Assembly: GCF_900108345.1 (NCBI RefSeq)
Contig: NZ_FNVV01000014.1
Span: forward strand, 2,031,664 to 2,095,663
From: Bacteroides ndongoniae
Lineage (GTDB): Bacteria > Bacteroidota > Bacteroidia > Bacteroidales > Bacteroidaceae
DNA length: 64,000 bases
Reading direction: 5' to 3'
Shown here in pieces: positions 34,514-43,083 of the stretch. A program made the position numbers and the translations under genes. Below the pieces are notes generated by a model. The model was given only the letters and a program-made list of their open reading frames with translations, did not search any database and had not been told where the DNA came from. Every line of letters starts with the position of its first letter. Position 1 is the first letter of the stretch.

Positions 34514-35008
34514 ATGGCTATCAAGTACAGACTCTATCAAGACAACCGAGAGAAATCGCCCCAGAAGGGCAAGTGGTATGCAAAGGCCGTGCCCGACGAA
34601 GTGGTGGACACCGACCAGCTGGCCGAACTCATCCAGCGCAACAGCTCGATGAAGCGCTCCGACGTGCTGGCCGTGCTGACCGAACTGTCCGAAGTGCTGC
34701 GCGACCAGCTGCTGGCGGGCAACCGCGTGAAAATCAACGGCCTGGGCTCGTTCAAGGTGGGCTTCAGCTCCAAACCTGCCGACACGCGCGCCGAGTGGGT
34801 GCCCACGACGCACGTCACCTCCACCCGCATCAACTTCCAGCCCGAAACCATGGACACCTACTCGGGCGGCAAACGCACCCGATCCGCCGCAGCCCTGCAG
34901 GGCATCGAGTTCACCGAACTGCGTGGCTACGACGACGGCAAGGAAGGCGGCACCTCGACCGGCGGCGGAACGACGGAACCGGGAGGAGGGGAGGACCCGC
35001 TGGGATAA
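34514..35008 (+). CDS. HU-like DNA-binding protein with C-terminal tail
   Basis: This 164-aa protein starts at ATG 34514 (MAIKYRLYQDNREKSPQKGKW). It is a Bacteroidetes HU-like domain: TDQLAELIQRNSSMKRSDVL (helices), VLRDQLLAGNRVKINGLGSF and KVGFSS (beta-arm), TRINFQP. A Gly/Thr-rich tail (STGGGTTEPGGGEDPLG) follows the domain. The upstream in-frame extension passes through the hairpin array and is rejected. HU-like genes of this type often accompany Bacteroidales surface loci. It may organise DNA or act as a local regulator; role unknown. Confidence 0.88.
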   Translation: MAIKYRLYQDNREKSPQKGKWYAKAVPDEVVDTDQLAELIQRNSSMKRSDVLAVLTELSEVLRDQLLAGNRVKINGLGSFKVGFSSKPADTRAEWVPTTHVTSTRINFQPETMDTYSGGKRTRSAAALQGIEFTELRGYDDGKEGGTSTGGGTTEPGGGEDPLG

Positions 35009-35014
35009 GGATTT

Positions 35015-35100
35015 AATGGATAATGGAGAATGGAGAATGGAGAATGGAGAATGGAGAATGGAGAATGAGGAATGGGGAAAATGAAGAATGGAGAATGAAG
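35015..35100. repeat. GGAGAATGGAGAATGG low-complexity words
   Basis: About ten copies of a 7-8 nt GGAGAAT/GAATGAA word directly after the HU-like gene. Confidence 0.75.
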
Positions 35101-35104
35101 AATG

Positions 35105-35200
35105 GGGTATCTCGGCTCCCCTCCTTCGGGAAGGAGGGGTGCCCAACGGGCGGGGTGGTAGGTTTTACGGATTACTGAATATCAACACTTTCAGATACCA
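35105..35200. repeat. Foldback element, copy 2 (right arm mostly deleted)
   Basis: The left arm (GGCTCCCCTCCTTCGGGAAG, GGAGGGGTGCCCAACGGGCG, GGGTGGTAGGTTTTACG) matches the copies at 12477 and 61456. The right side keeps only the outer TTTCAGATACCAT piece. It again lies between convergent genes. Confidence 0.8.
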
Positions 35201-35236
35201 TCCGACGCATCCCTCCCTGCCTTCCTTCTACAGAAA

Positions 35237-37027
35237 TCACTCGTCCGAGAAGTGCACCAGCACCTGACGGTACGAATTGAATATCTTCGACTTCGACACA
35301 AAACCCAGATACTTCCCGTCGGCATCGACCACGGGAAGGTTCCATGCCTGTGTGTCGTCAAAAGTCTGCATCACCTGCTCCATGCTGTCGGTATCGAGCA
35401 GGCGTGCCGGAGCCGAAGTCATGAACTTGCCCACCGTGAAGCGGTGATAAAGCTCCTGTCGGAACATGATGTTGCGAATGTCGTCCAGCTGGACGATGCC
35501 CAGCAACTTGCCTTCCTGGTCGGTGACGGGGAAGACGTTGCGCCTCGACTGGGAAATGGCCCGCACCATTTCGCCCAAATCCATGTCGGGACGAACCGCG
35601 ATGAAGTCCTTCTCCACCACGTTCTCCACCTTCATCAGCGTCAGCACGGCCTTGTCCTTGTGATGGGTCAGCAGCTCGCCTTTCTTGGCCAGACGCATGG
35701 AATAGATGCTGTGGGGCTCGAAGACGATAATCGTCAGATAGGAACTGACGGAAACAATCATCAGAGGCAGGAACAGGTCGTAACCGCCCGTCAGCTCGGC
35801 AATGAGGAAGACACCCGTCAGCGGGGCATGCATCACGCCACTCATCACGCCCGCCATGCCCATCAGGGCAAAGTTCTTTTCGGGCAGGTAGGCCGTCACG
35901 TCGAACTCGTTGCTGAAGTGCGAGAACACGAAACCGGCAATGCAGCCCAGATAGAGCGAAGGCGCAAAGATACCGCCACAACCGCCGCCCCCGTTGGTGG
36001 CACTCGAAGCGAACACCTTGAACAGGATAATCAGCATCAGGTAGATGAGCAGCAGGTGGCTGTGCCCGTAAAAGAGGGAGTTGTTCATCACCGTGTCCCA
36101 CTCGGCATTGCTGGTGCCGTTGAGCAGCAGTTCGATGGTGTCGTAGCCTTCGCCGTAGAGCGGAGGGAAGAGGAAGATAAGGATGCTGAGCATGGCACCG
36201 CCCACCATCAGTTTCTTGTATGGCTTCTGCAGTTTGGCAAAGACGCCTTCGACCGAATTCATGGCACGGGTGAAGTAGAGCGAAACCAGTCCGCAGAAGA
36301 TGCCCAGCATGATGACGTAGGGAATGCGCCCCAACTCGAAAGGCTGGTCCAGGTGGAACTTGAACATGGCTTCCTGCCCGGTCACCACGTAGGAGACCGT
36401 TGCCGCCGTCACCGCCGATATCAGCAGGGGCAGCAGCGACGACATGGTGAGGTCGATCATCAGCACCTCCAGCGTGAACACCAGTCCCGCTATGGGCGCC
36501 TTGAAGATGCCCGCCACGGCACCCGCCGCACCACAGCCCACGAGGAGCATCAGCGTGCGGTGCTCCATCTTGAAGACGGAACCCAGGTCGGACCCGATGG
36601 CCGACCCCGTCAGCACGATAGGCGCCTCGGCTCCGACCGAACCACCGAACCCGATGGTGATGGAGCTGGCGATGATGGACGACCACGTATTGTGCCGCTT
36701 GATGCGCCCCTGCCGCCGCGAGATGGCATACAGAATCTTGGTGACTCCGTGGCTGATGTCGTCCTTCACCACATAGCGCACAAACAGTCCGGCCAGGAAG
36801 ATACCCACTACCGGATAGACCAGATACAGGTAGTTGGCCTCGGTCGTATCGAAGTTCTCCGTCAGGAAGTTCTGTATCCAGTGTATCAGCATCTTCAGTA
36901 TCAGTGCCGCGAAAGCCGTGAAGATGCCCACCAGGAAGCTCAGGATGAGGATGAACTGTTTCTCCTTCAGGTTCTTCTCGCGCCAGATGATGAAGCGCTG
37001 CAATCTGCTTTTATGTTCTTTTGCCAT
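35237..37027 (-). CDS. ClC-family chloride channel/transporter with CBS pair
   Basis: This 596-aa protein has the ClC core of about 420 residues followed by two CBS domains (about 455-590; VRPDMDLGEMVRAISQSRRN and TDSMEQVMQTFDDTQAWNL). Selectivity-filter motifs are GGSVGAEAP (128-136), where Glu134 matches the gating glutamate of GREGP, and GGGGCGGIFAPSLYLG. It moves chloride, possibly in exchange for protons, across the inner membrane; CBS domains usually sense adenine nucleotides. It follows sua5 by 4 bp in one unit. Confidence 0.94.
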   Translation of the reverse strand: MAKEHKSRLQRFIIWREKNLKEKQFILILSFLVGIFTAFAALILKMLIHWIQNFLTENFDTTEANYLYLVYPVVGIFLAGLFVRYVVKDDISHGVTKILYAISRRQGRIKRHNTWSSIIASSITIGFGGSVGAEAPIVLTGSAIGSDLGSVFKMEHRTLMLLVGCGAAGAVAGIFKAPIAGLVFTLEVLMIDLTMSSLLPLLISAVTAATVSYVVTGQEAMFKFHLDQPFELGRIPYVIMLGIFCGLVSLYFTRAMNSVEGVFAKLQKPYKKLMVGGAMLSILIFLFPPLYGEGYDTIELLLNGTSNAEWDTVMNNSLFYGHSHLLLIYLMLIILFKVFASSATNGGGGCGGIFAPSLYLGCIAGFVFSHFSNEFDVTAYLPEKNFALMGMAGVMSGVMHAPLTGVFLIAELTGGYDLFLPLMIVSVSSYLTIIVFEPHSIYSMRLAKKGELLTHHKDKAVLTLMKVENVVEKDFIAVRPDMDLGEMVRAISQSRRNVFPVTDQEGKLLGIVQLDDIRNIMFRQELYHRFTVGKFMTSAPARLLDTDSMEQVMQTFDDTQAWNLPVVDADGKYLGFVSKSKIFNSYRQVLVHFSDE

Positions 37028-37031
37028 TGCT

Positions 37032-37595
37032 CTATTCCCGGATTATTTTTATCAGTCCGCCCTTGTCGAGCTTGATGATGCTGGAAGGTTTGGGGTGTCC
37101 GGTCTCTTCCTGGCGGAAACCCACGATATAGTCGACAGCCGACTTGATTTCCTCGCTGATTTCGCTGAAGTTGGCGGGCGAGGGCTGTCCGCTGATGTTG
37201 GCCGACGTCGAAACAATGGCCTTGCGGAACTGCTGGCAAAGGCGTTTGGAGAACGCTTCGCTGGTGACGCGGATGCCTACGCTGCCGTCGGCGGCAAGCA
37301 GGTTGGGCGCCAGGTTGCGCGCTCCGGAGTAGATGATGGTGAGCGGCTTGTCGGCCAGTTCGATGAGGTCCCATGCCACTTCGGGCACGTCCTGCACGTA
37401 GAAGTCCACCTTCACGGCCGAGTCGACCAGCACCAGCATGGCCTTGCTGTCGGCACGTTGCTTGATTTCGTACACGCGGCGCACGGCTTCTTCGTTGGTA
37501 GCGTCGCACCCGATTCCCCAGATGGTGTCTGTGGGATACAATATCACCCCGCCCCGGCTCATCACCTCGCAGGCTTTTTTGATGTCTTCTGTCAT
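37032..37595 (-). CDS. Threonylcarbamoyl-AMP synthase (Sua5/YrdC/YciO family)
   Basis: This 187-aa protein starts at ATG 37595 (MTEDIKKACEVMSRGGVILY); the longer frame upstream crosses the promoter and is rejected. The YrdC fold motifs are YPTDTIWGIGCDATN (20-34), KQRADSKAM (KxR, SK) and STSANISGQPSP (about 142-153). It makes the threonylcarbamoyl-adenylate used for t6A37 of tRNA. It lacks the C-terminal Sua5 domain, as TsaC-type enzymes do. It shares a divergent palindromic promoter with the thioesterase gene. Confidence 0.92.
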   Translation of the reverse strand: MTEDIKKACEVMSRGGVILYPTDTIWGIGCDATNEEAVRRVYEIKQRADSKAMLVLVDSAVKVDFYVQDVPEVAWDLIELADKPLTIIYSGARNLAPNLLAADGSVGIRVTSEAFSKRLCQQFRKAIVSTSANISGQPSPANFSEISEEIKSAVDYIVGFRQEETGHPKPSSIIKLDKGGLIKIIRE

Positions 37596-37613
37596 TTCTT
37601 GCTGTATAATTTC

Positions 37614-37644
37614 ATTGATTAAACACGCAAAAATAGTATTTTTG
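37614..37644. promoter_or_regulatory. Palindromic divergent promoter of sua5 and the thioesterase gene
   Basis: Positions 37627-37645 form a perfect palindrome, GCAAAAATA G TATTTTTGC. Its right half is the + strand -7 element TATTTTTG (37637-37644) with ATTG 19 nt upstream; its left half is the minus strand -7 element (37635-37628). The two promoters are back to back, so polymerase binding at one should exclude the other. Confidence 0.7.
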
Positions 37645-37676
37645 CAGCGATAACTAACAACGTTTCGAAGAAAACA

Positions 37677-38111
37677 ATGGAAGAAATTCACTTTAACCAC
37701 ACACTGCCTATACAACTACGCTTTAACGACGTTGACAAGTTCGGACACGTCAACAACACCGTCTATTTCTCGTTCTACGATTTGGGCAAGACGGAATACT
37801 TCGCTTCGGTGTGTCCGCATGTCGACTGGGAGAAGGACGGCATTGTCGTCGTCCACATCGAAGCCGACTTCCTCTCGCAAATCTACGGTTCCGACCACAT
37901 TGCCGTGCAGACTGCCGTCACCGAAATCGGTACCAAAAGCTTCCGCCTGGCGCAGCGGGTCATCGACACGCTGACGAACGAAACCAAATGCGTCTGCACC
38001 TCGGTGATGGTGGCGTTCGACCTCACCAGACACGAATCCAAGCCCTTAGAGCAGGACTGGATAGAAGCCATCTGCCGCTACGAGGGCAAAGACCTGAGGA
38101 GAAAGAAGTAA
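37677..38111 (+). CDS. Acyl-CoA thioesterase (4-hydroxybenzoyl-CoA thioesterase-like hotdog)
   Basis: This 144-aa single hotdog-domain protein has LRFNDVDKFGHVNNTVYFSF at residues 14-33, the N-terminal signature of YbgC/FadM-like thioesterases with the catalytic Asp in DVDKFGHVNN. It hydrolyses acyl-CoA thioesters; the substrate is not evident. Its promoter lies 33 bp upstream, and the ogt gene follows 19 bp downstream. Confidence 0.9.
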   Translation: MEEIHFNHTLPIQLRFNDVDKFGHVNNTVYFSFYDLGKTEYFASVCPHVDWEKDGIVVVHIEADFLSQIYGSDHIAVQTAVTEIGTKSFRLAQRVIDTLTNETKCVCTSVMVAFDLTRHESKPLEQDWIEAICRYEGKDLRRKK

Positions 38112-38130
38112 CCTTCCACGCACGTATGCC

Positions 38131-38718
38131 ATGACTTACCTGCAACCCTACCTCTCGCCCTTGGGGCCGATGACGATGGCTGGCGACGGCTGTTGCCTGA
38201 CCGGCCTGTGGTTTGACGGGCAGAAGTACTTTCCCGACCTGACAGCCGACGCATACGAATGGCGCGACCTGCCCCTGTTCGACGACGTCCGCCTGTGGCT
38301 GGCCGACTACTTCCGCGGCTGCCGCCCCTGTAATAACCCACCCCTGCAACTCGCAGGAAGCCCCTTCCGCCAGCAGATATGGAAACTGCTGCAGGAAATC
38401 CCCTACGGACAGACGGTGACCTACCGGGACATCGCCCGCCAACTGGCCCGGCTGCAAAACAGCGACAGGGCTGTGGCTGCACAGGCCGTCGGAGGCGCTG
38501 TGGGTCACAACCCTGTCAGTATCATTGTTCCCTGCCACCGCGTCGTCGGACGCGACGGAAGCCTGACCGGCTATGCCGGAGGCCTCGACCGCAAAGCGGC
38601 ACTGTTACTTCTGGAGGGGATTGAACTTCACCAGAATGCGGAACACCTTTCCCGGAGCAGCTGCCCAGTCGGCCATGGCGGCAGCGGCCTCTTCGGGCTC
38701 GGCGATGCGGCTGATTAA
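38131..38718 (+). CDS. Methylated-DNA-protein-cysteine methyltransferase
   Basis: This 195-aa repair protein removes alkyl groups from O6-alkylguanine in one suicide step. The active-site PCHRV is at 134-138 (Cys135), preceded by GSPFRQQIWKLLQEIPYGQT (76-95) and AVGGAVGHNPVSIIV. The family fold ends near residue 166 (LLLLEGIELH). The last 29 or so residues are translated from the antisense of the dehydrogenase gene's 3' end, so the two convergent genes overlap by 114 bp and the tail is probably not conserved. Confidence 0.93.
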   Translation: MTYLQPYLSPLGPMTMAGDGCCLTGLWFDGQKYFPDLTADAYEWRDLPLFDDVRLWLADYFRGCRPCNNPPLQLAGSPFRQQIWKLLQEIPYGQTVTYRDIARQLARLQNSDRAVAAQAVGGAVGHNPVSIIVPCHRVVGRDGSLTGYAGGLDRKAALLLLEGIELHQNAEHLSRSSCPVGHGGSGLFGLGDAAD

Positions 38719-39639
38719 CTTGTCAATCGGGCAGACACCCGTCTGCAAATAATTGATTACGGCACGGAAGTCGGCCGGAAGGGCATTGCGCGAACCGCGT
38801 ATGTCAAGCTCCTTCTGCACAAACAGTTTCGTCTGGAACTCTACCGGACTCTTGGCATAGCCGATGCACACCACGCGACCCGTGAAGCCTACTTCATCCA
38901 CCGCCATCACGTAGGTGACCGGACTGCCTACGGCTTCAATCACCACGTCGGCACCCAGTCCGTCGGTCAGCTGCAGCATGCGTTCGTGCACGTTCTCCGT
39001 CTTCGAGTTGATGACGTACGTGGCTCCTACCTTGCGGGCCAGCTCCAGCTTCTCGTCGTCCAGGTCGACGGCAATGACGGTAGCGCCGCGCAGCGAAGCA
39101 CGGACAATGGCACCCATACCAATCATACCGCAACCGATGACCATCACCCGTTCGTTATCGACCACCTGACCGCGCGAAACGGCATGGAAACCGACACTCA
39201 TCGGCTCGATGAGCGCACAGTCGCGCGACGACATCGACGGAGCGGGAATCACTTTCTGCCAAGGCATGACGGCATATTCGCACATCACGCCGTTGCGCTG
39301 CACGCCCAGCGTTTCGTTGTGCTCGCAGGCGTTGACACGGCCGTTGCGGCACGAAGCACACTTTCCGCAGTTGGTATAGGGGTTCAGTGTCACGCTCATG
39401 CCTTTGGCAAACAGGCCTTCGGGTACGCCCTCGCCTATTTCCTCGACCACAGCTCCTACTTCGTGACCGGGCACTACGGGCAGCTTCACCATCGGGTTGC
39501 GACCCAGATACGTGTTCAGGTCCGAACCGCAAAAGCCTACATATTCTATCTTTACCAAAATTTGTCCGGGAGCCACTACAGGCTTCTCCATCTCGATGAC
39601 CCTCATTTCAGAAGGGCCGGTAATTTGTACTGCTTTCAT
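38605..39639 (-). CDS. Zinc-dependent alcohol dehydrogenase (LgoD/threonine dehydrogenase-like), fucose module
   Basis: This 344-aa medium-chain dehydrogenase has catalytic zinc ligands Cys37, His59 and Glu60 (GFCGSD, PGHEVG), structural zinc cysteines 91, 94, 97 and 105 (CGKCASCRNGRVNAC), and a Rossmann loop VIGCGMIGMGA. Its relatives include L-galactonate and L-threonine dehydrogenases. It lies downstream of the permease in the fucose module, separated by array D. L-fuconate is 6-deoxy-L-galactonate, so oxidation of that or a later keto acid is plausible, but the substrate is inferred. Confidence 0.88.
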   Translation of the reverse strand: MKAVQITGPSEMRVIEMEKPVVAPGQILVKIEYVGFCGSDLNTYLGRNPMVKLPVVPGHEVGAVVEEIGEGVPEGLFAKGMSVTLNPYTNCGKCASCRNGRVNACEHNETLGVQRNGVMCEYAVMPWQKVIPAPSMSSRDCALIEPMSVGFHAVSRGQVVDNERVMVIGCGMIGMGAIVRASLRGATVIAVDLDDEKLELARKVGATYVINSKTENVHERMLQLTDGLGADVVIEAVGSPVTYVMAVDEVGFTGRVVCIGYAKSPVEFQTKLFVQKELDIRGSRNALPADFRAVINYLQTGVCPIDKLISRIAEPEEAAAAMADWAAAPGKVFRILVKFNPLQK

Positions 39640-39733
39640 CTTATCAGTTAGTTTATTCTAGTTTCATTATCAATGTTCCATTCTTTATTCTCCGCCACCG
39701 GAGTCCTGCCTTCCGGACCGCACTTTCCGGCCT

Positions 39734-39863
39734 TTTGAGCGACACAAGTGTGGCTCGTGAGCAATGCAAGTGTGGCTCGCGAGCCGTACAAGTGTCTCTC
39801 GCGAGCCGTGCAAGTGTCCTGCAAAAGGCGTGCAGGTGTCCTTCAGAAGCCGTGTAGCCGCGT
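39734..39863. repeat. Array D: about six 22-bp units inside the fucose gene cluster
   Basis: Units start at 39734, 39756, 39778, 39800, 39822 and 39844, core orientation CAAGTGT. The last unit is degenerate and runs into the stop codon of the permease gene. This is the only array that lies between two genes read in the same direction. Confidence 0.85.
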
Positions 39864-39864
39864 A

Positions 39865-41115
39865 TCAGTCCACTACCTTGTAACCCTTCCAGCCATAGTA
39901 GGCGCAGAAGGCAAAGCAGATGAGCGGAATGATATAGGCAGCGTAGTACAACTGTTCGTTGACGTGCATCAGGTAGGCCGTCAGCTGCGGCAGGCAGGCA
40001 TTGCCCACGATGGCCATCACAAGGAAAGCCGAGCCGCTCTTGGTCTGGTCACCCAGTCCCTTAAGGGCCAGCGAGAACTGTGTGGGGTACATGATGGACA
40101 TGAAGAACGAGATGCCCAGCATGGCATACAGCCCCACCATGCCTCCGAAGCCGATCACCACTCCGCACAACACCACGTTGAGCAAGGCATACCCCAGCAG
40201 CATATCCTGAGGACGGAACTTCACCATCAGTCCCGTACCGATCCAGCGGCCCAGCAGGAAAGCCAGCATATAGAGTCCGAAGTACGTGGTGGCCTCATCC
40301 TCGGGCAGCCCCACATACGTACAGCAATACACCAGGAAAAGGCTGTTGATGGCCGTCTGTCCGCCGTTGTAGAAGAACTGGGCGATGACACCCCAGCGCA
40401 GGTGCGAGCGACGCATCACGCCGAAGTCAATCAGCTTTGAGCCGGCTGCCGCCTTGTGCTCCTCGTCGCCAATCTTGGGCAACTTCGAGAAGACGAACAC
40501 GACAGCTATGACAATCAGCAACATGGCCAGTACCAGGTAAGGCATCTTCATGGCATCGGTCTCCGTCTGAATATAGGCCTCCCAGCCACCGGCATAGTCG
40601 GCAGGAAGCGTTTCGCGGGTGTAGTGCGTGCCACTCAGGATGAGCTTGCTCAGGAACATGGCCGAAATGAACGCTCCCAGTCCGTTGAACGACTGGGCCA
40701 GATTCAGCCGCCGGGGAGCCGTAGCCGGGTCGCCCAAGGCGGTAACGTACGGATTGGCCGCCGTCTCCAGGAAACACATGCCCGTAGCGATGATGAAGAA
40801 GATGCACAGGTAAGCCCAGTACTCCTTCAGCATGGCGGCCGGAAAGAACAGCAGTCCGCCAAACGCCGCCAGCAACAGGCCGAAGACGATGCCCGCCTTG
40901 TAGCTGTATCGCTTCATGAACATGGCGATGGGGATGGGGAAAATGAAATAGGCCAGCCAGTAGGCCGTCTCGGTGAACGAGGCCTCAAACGTATTCAGTT
41001 CGCACGTCTTCATCAGCTGTCGTATCATGGTGGGCAGCAGGTTGCTGCTGATGGCCCACAGGAAGAACAGCGTAAAGACGAGCATCAAGGGGACAGCGTA
41101 ATTCTGTTTCTTCAT
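39865..41115 (-). CDS. L-fucose:H+ symporter-type MFS permease
   Basis: This 416-aa, 12-helix protein matches the FucP branch of the major facilitator superfamily: FFLWAISSNLLPTMIRQLMK (21-40), CFLETAANPYVTALG, and LNLAQSFNGLGAFISAMFLS. FucP carries L-fucose with protons through the inner membrane. The start at 41115 is set by AAGGAGGGA 8 nt upstream; a longer frame begins inside the preceding gene. It follows the amidohydrolase by 13 bp. Confidence 0.92.
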   Translation of the reverse strand: MKKQNYAVPLMLVFTLFFLWAISSNLLPTMIRQLMKTCELNTFEASFTETAYWLAYFIFPIPIAMFMKRYSYKAGIVFGLLLAAFGGLLFFPAAMLKEYWAYLCIFFIIATGMCFLETAANPYVTALGDPATAPRRLNLAQSFNGLGAFISAMFLSKLILSGTHYTRETLPADYAGGWEAYIQTETDAMKMPYLVLAMLLIVIAVVFVFSKLPKIGDEEHKAAAGSKLIDFGVMRRSHLRWGVIAQFFYNGGQTAINSLFLVYCCTYVGLPEDEATTYFGLYMLAFLLGRWIGTGLMVKFRPQDMLLGYALLNVVLCGVVIGFGGMVGLYAMLGISFFMSIMYPTQFSLALKGLGDQTKSGSAFLVMAIVGNACLPQLTAYLMHVNEQLYYAAYIIPLICFAFCAYYGWKGYKVVD

Positions 41116-41128
41116 AACCGGTCCCTCC

Positions 41129-42052
41129 TTATTCTGACATGTTCTTGATGTAAGGCAGTTCGGGCAACGTACCGAAGCCGTAGAAGCTGCGGGCATTCTC
41201 GCCCAGGAAGAGCCGTTTCTCGTCGTCGGTCAGCTCGGCCGACTTGCTCACGAAGTCGTACGACATGCGGTAGGTGATGGCCGTAATGGTGCGCGGATAG
41301 TCCGAGCCCCACATCAGCTTGTCCATGCCCACCAGATCGGCTGCCTCGCGGATAGCGCGTACGGCGCCGCGGAAGGGATAGAACTCGTCGTTGAACAGCC
41401 ACGTGATGCCGCCCGACTCGATGCGGACGTTCGGATGACGGGCCAGTTTCACCTGTTCGGTCCAGCCCGGCATGGTCACCATGGCAAAGTGGCCGATAGC
41501 CACCTTCAGCTGCGGGCATTCCTGTATCACCTCTTCCAGCTCGGGCACTTGTGTGGCGCCGTCGGCCATGTCGATGGACAAAAGCACCTGCTTCTGCTCC
41601 ATCAGGTGGAACATGCGCATCATCTCGTCGCTGTTCAGCCATACGCGGCCTTCCTTCAGCAAGAGACGCTGGGCGGGAATCTTGATGCCGCGGAATCCCT
41701 GCTCTATCAATTGCTCGGCCTGCTCGTAGAAGCCCGGCTTGCGGAACTCGCACAGACCGCACACGAAGAAGCGGTCGGGATAGCGGGCAGCCACGTCGGC
41801 CAAGTATTCGTTCTGTATGCCGTCGATAAACTCCTGTGTGATGACTGCTGCCGACACCTGGGCATAGTCCATGTTCGACAGGAAGACTTCGGCCGAGTTG
41901 CGACCGTCAATCATAAAGGGCGGAAGCATCTGCCGTACCTCGCCCATGAAGAGCGAACGGCCGTTCTCCAGCGTGCGGATGGGCAGACCGTCCACCACTG
42001 TGTCCTGACGCAGCCACAAGTGGGCATGCGCATCGATAATCGGATATTCCAT
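41129..42052 (-). CDS. Amidohydrolase-family lactonase (L-fuconolactonase-like)
   Basis: This 307-aa protein is a TIM-barrel amidohydrolase of the COG3618 type. It has the metal-binding start DAHAHLW (7-13), a GFRGIKIP strand, and the late MWGSDYPRT Asp loop. Relatives hydrolyse L-fucono- and related sugar lactones, which fits the fucose dehydrogenase-like gene 11 bp upstream and the fucose permease downstream. Confidence 0.88.
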   Translation of the reverse strand: MEYPIIDAHAHLWLRQDTVVDGLPIRTLENGRSLFMGEVRQMLPPFMIDGRNSAEVFLSNMDYAQVSAAVITQEFIDGIQNEYLADVAARYPDRFFVCGLCEFRKPGFYEQAEQLIEQGFRGIKIPAQRLLLKEGRVWLNSDEMMRMFHLMEQKQVLLSIDMADGATQVPELEEVIQECPQLKVAIGHFAMVTMPGWTEQVKLARHPNVRIESGGITWLFNDEFYPFRGAVRAIREAADLVGMDKLMWGSDYPRTITAITYRMSYDFVSKSAELTDDEKRLFLGENARSFYGFGTLPELPYIKNMSE

Positions 42053-42063
42053 GGCTCACGGTT

Positions 42064-42996
42064 TTAAGAGTTCGCCCAGCTGACACGCTGCTGGTCTCCG
42101 ATGATTTCGCGTACTTTCTTCACCAGTTCCCAGTCGATGGGGTCTTCGATGAAGGCCACGTTCTTGCGTACATTCTGCGGGTTGGCCGTGCTGAAGAGGG
42201 TCGTGGCAATGCGCGGATTGCTGACAGAGTATTGCATGGCCAGTTTCTCGATGGGGTAGTCGACCGATTTACAGTATTCCATCGCCTTGCGGCAGGCCTC
42301 AACCAGCGGCTGTGGAGCCGGGTGCCAGACGGGCACACCACGTTCGGTCAGCAAGCCCATCGACAGGGGTGATGCGTTGATGACACCTATTCCCTTCGAC
42401 TCGAAGTAATCCAGGAAGTCTAGCAGTTTGTCGTCGTTCAGGCAGTGGTGGCAGAAGTTCAGAATGCTTTCTACCGTACCCGGTTCAGAGTGGTCGATGA
42501 CCCACTTCAGATTCTCCAGTTGCAGGTCGGTGATGCCCACGTGCCCTACAACACCTTTCTCCCGCAGTTCCACCAGTGCAGGCAGGGTTTCGTTCACCAC
42601 CTGATTGAGGTCGGCAAACTCGATGTCGTGCACATTAATCAGGTCGATGTAGTCGATATTCAGGCGTTCCATACTTTCGTAGACACTTTCTGTGGCGCGT
42701 TTGCCAGAGTAGTCCCACGTGTTGACGCCGTCTTTGCCGTAGCGTCCTACTTTGGTGGACAGGTAGTACTTGTCGCGGGGAATGTCTTTCAGTGCCTTGC
42801 CCAGCACAGTTTCGGCCTTGTAGTGTCCGTAGTAGGGTGACACGTCGATGAAGTTCATGCCCAGTTCGATGGCTGTAAACACGGCTTCGATGCCTTCTTT
42901 TTCTTTAATGTCATGGAATACTCCGCCCAGCGACGAAGCTCCGAAACTCAGGGAAGATACTTTCATTCCCGTCTTACCGATTTCATGGTATTGCAT
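42064..42996 (-). CDS. Aldo/keto reductase, L-fucose dehydrogenase-like
   Basis: This 310-aa AKR has the complete catalytic tetrad Asp51, Tyr56, Lys82 and His123 (FIDVSPYYGHYKAE, LSTKVGRYG, DLINVHD). Related enzymes oxidise L-fucose or L-galactose to the lactone with NAD(P)+. It is the first gene of the minus-strand fucose unit, next to the LacI regulator and a palindromic site. A -7 element is 36 bp before the start. Confidence 0.88.
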   Translation of the reverse strand: MQYHEIGKTGMKVSSLSFGASSLGGVFHDIKEKEGIEAVFTAIELGMNFIDVSPYYGHYKAETVLGKALKDIPRDKYYLSTKVGRYGKDGVNTWDYSGKRATESVYESMERLNIDYIDLINVHDIEFADLNQVVNETLPALVELREKGVVGHVGITDLQLENLKWVIDHSEPGTVESILNFCHHCLNDDKLLDFLDYFESKGIGVINASPLSMGLLTERGVPVWHPAPQPLVEACRKAMEYCKSVDYPIEKLAMQYSVSNPRIATTLFSTANPQNVRKNVAFIEDPIDWELVKKVREIIGDQQRVSWANS

Positions 42997-43031
42997 AATC
43001 TTGTGTTTTTAAATGTTGATTTCTATACAGG

Positions 43032-43039
43032 CAAAGATA
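43032..43039 (-). promoter_or_regulatory. -7 element of the fucose catabolic unit
   Basis: TATCTTTG on the minus strand, matching TAnnTTTG. No TTTG is found about 19 nt upstream, which fits a promoter that depends on a regulator. Confidence 0.6.
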
Positions 43040-43083
43040 GGGGCAATCCGTTCCCCTTCCCTCACATAAGTCCGTAAAAAGGC

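Noticed and set aside
35252-37075. 607-codon ORF antisense to the chloride channel gene
   Set aside because: Its product is His/Gln/Arg-rich without domain features; the minus strand encodes a complete ClC protein.
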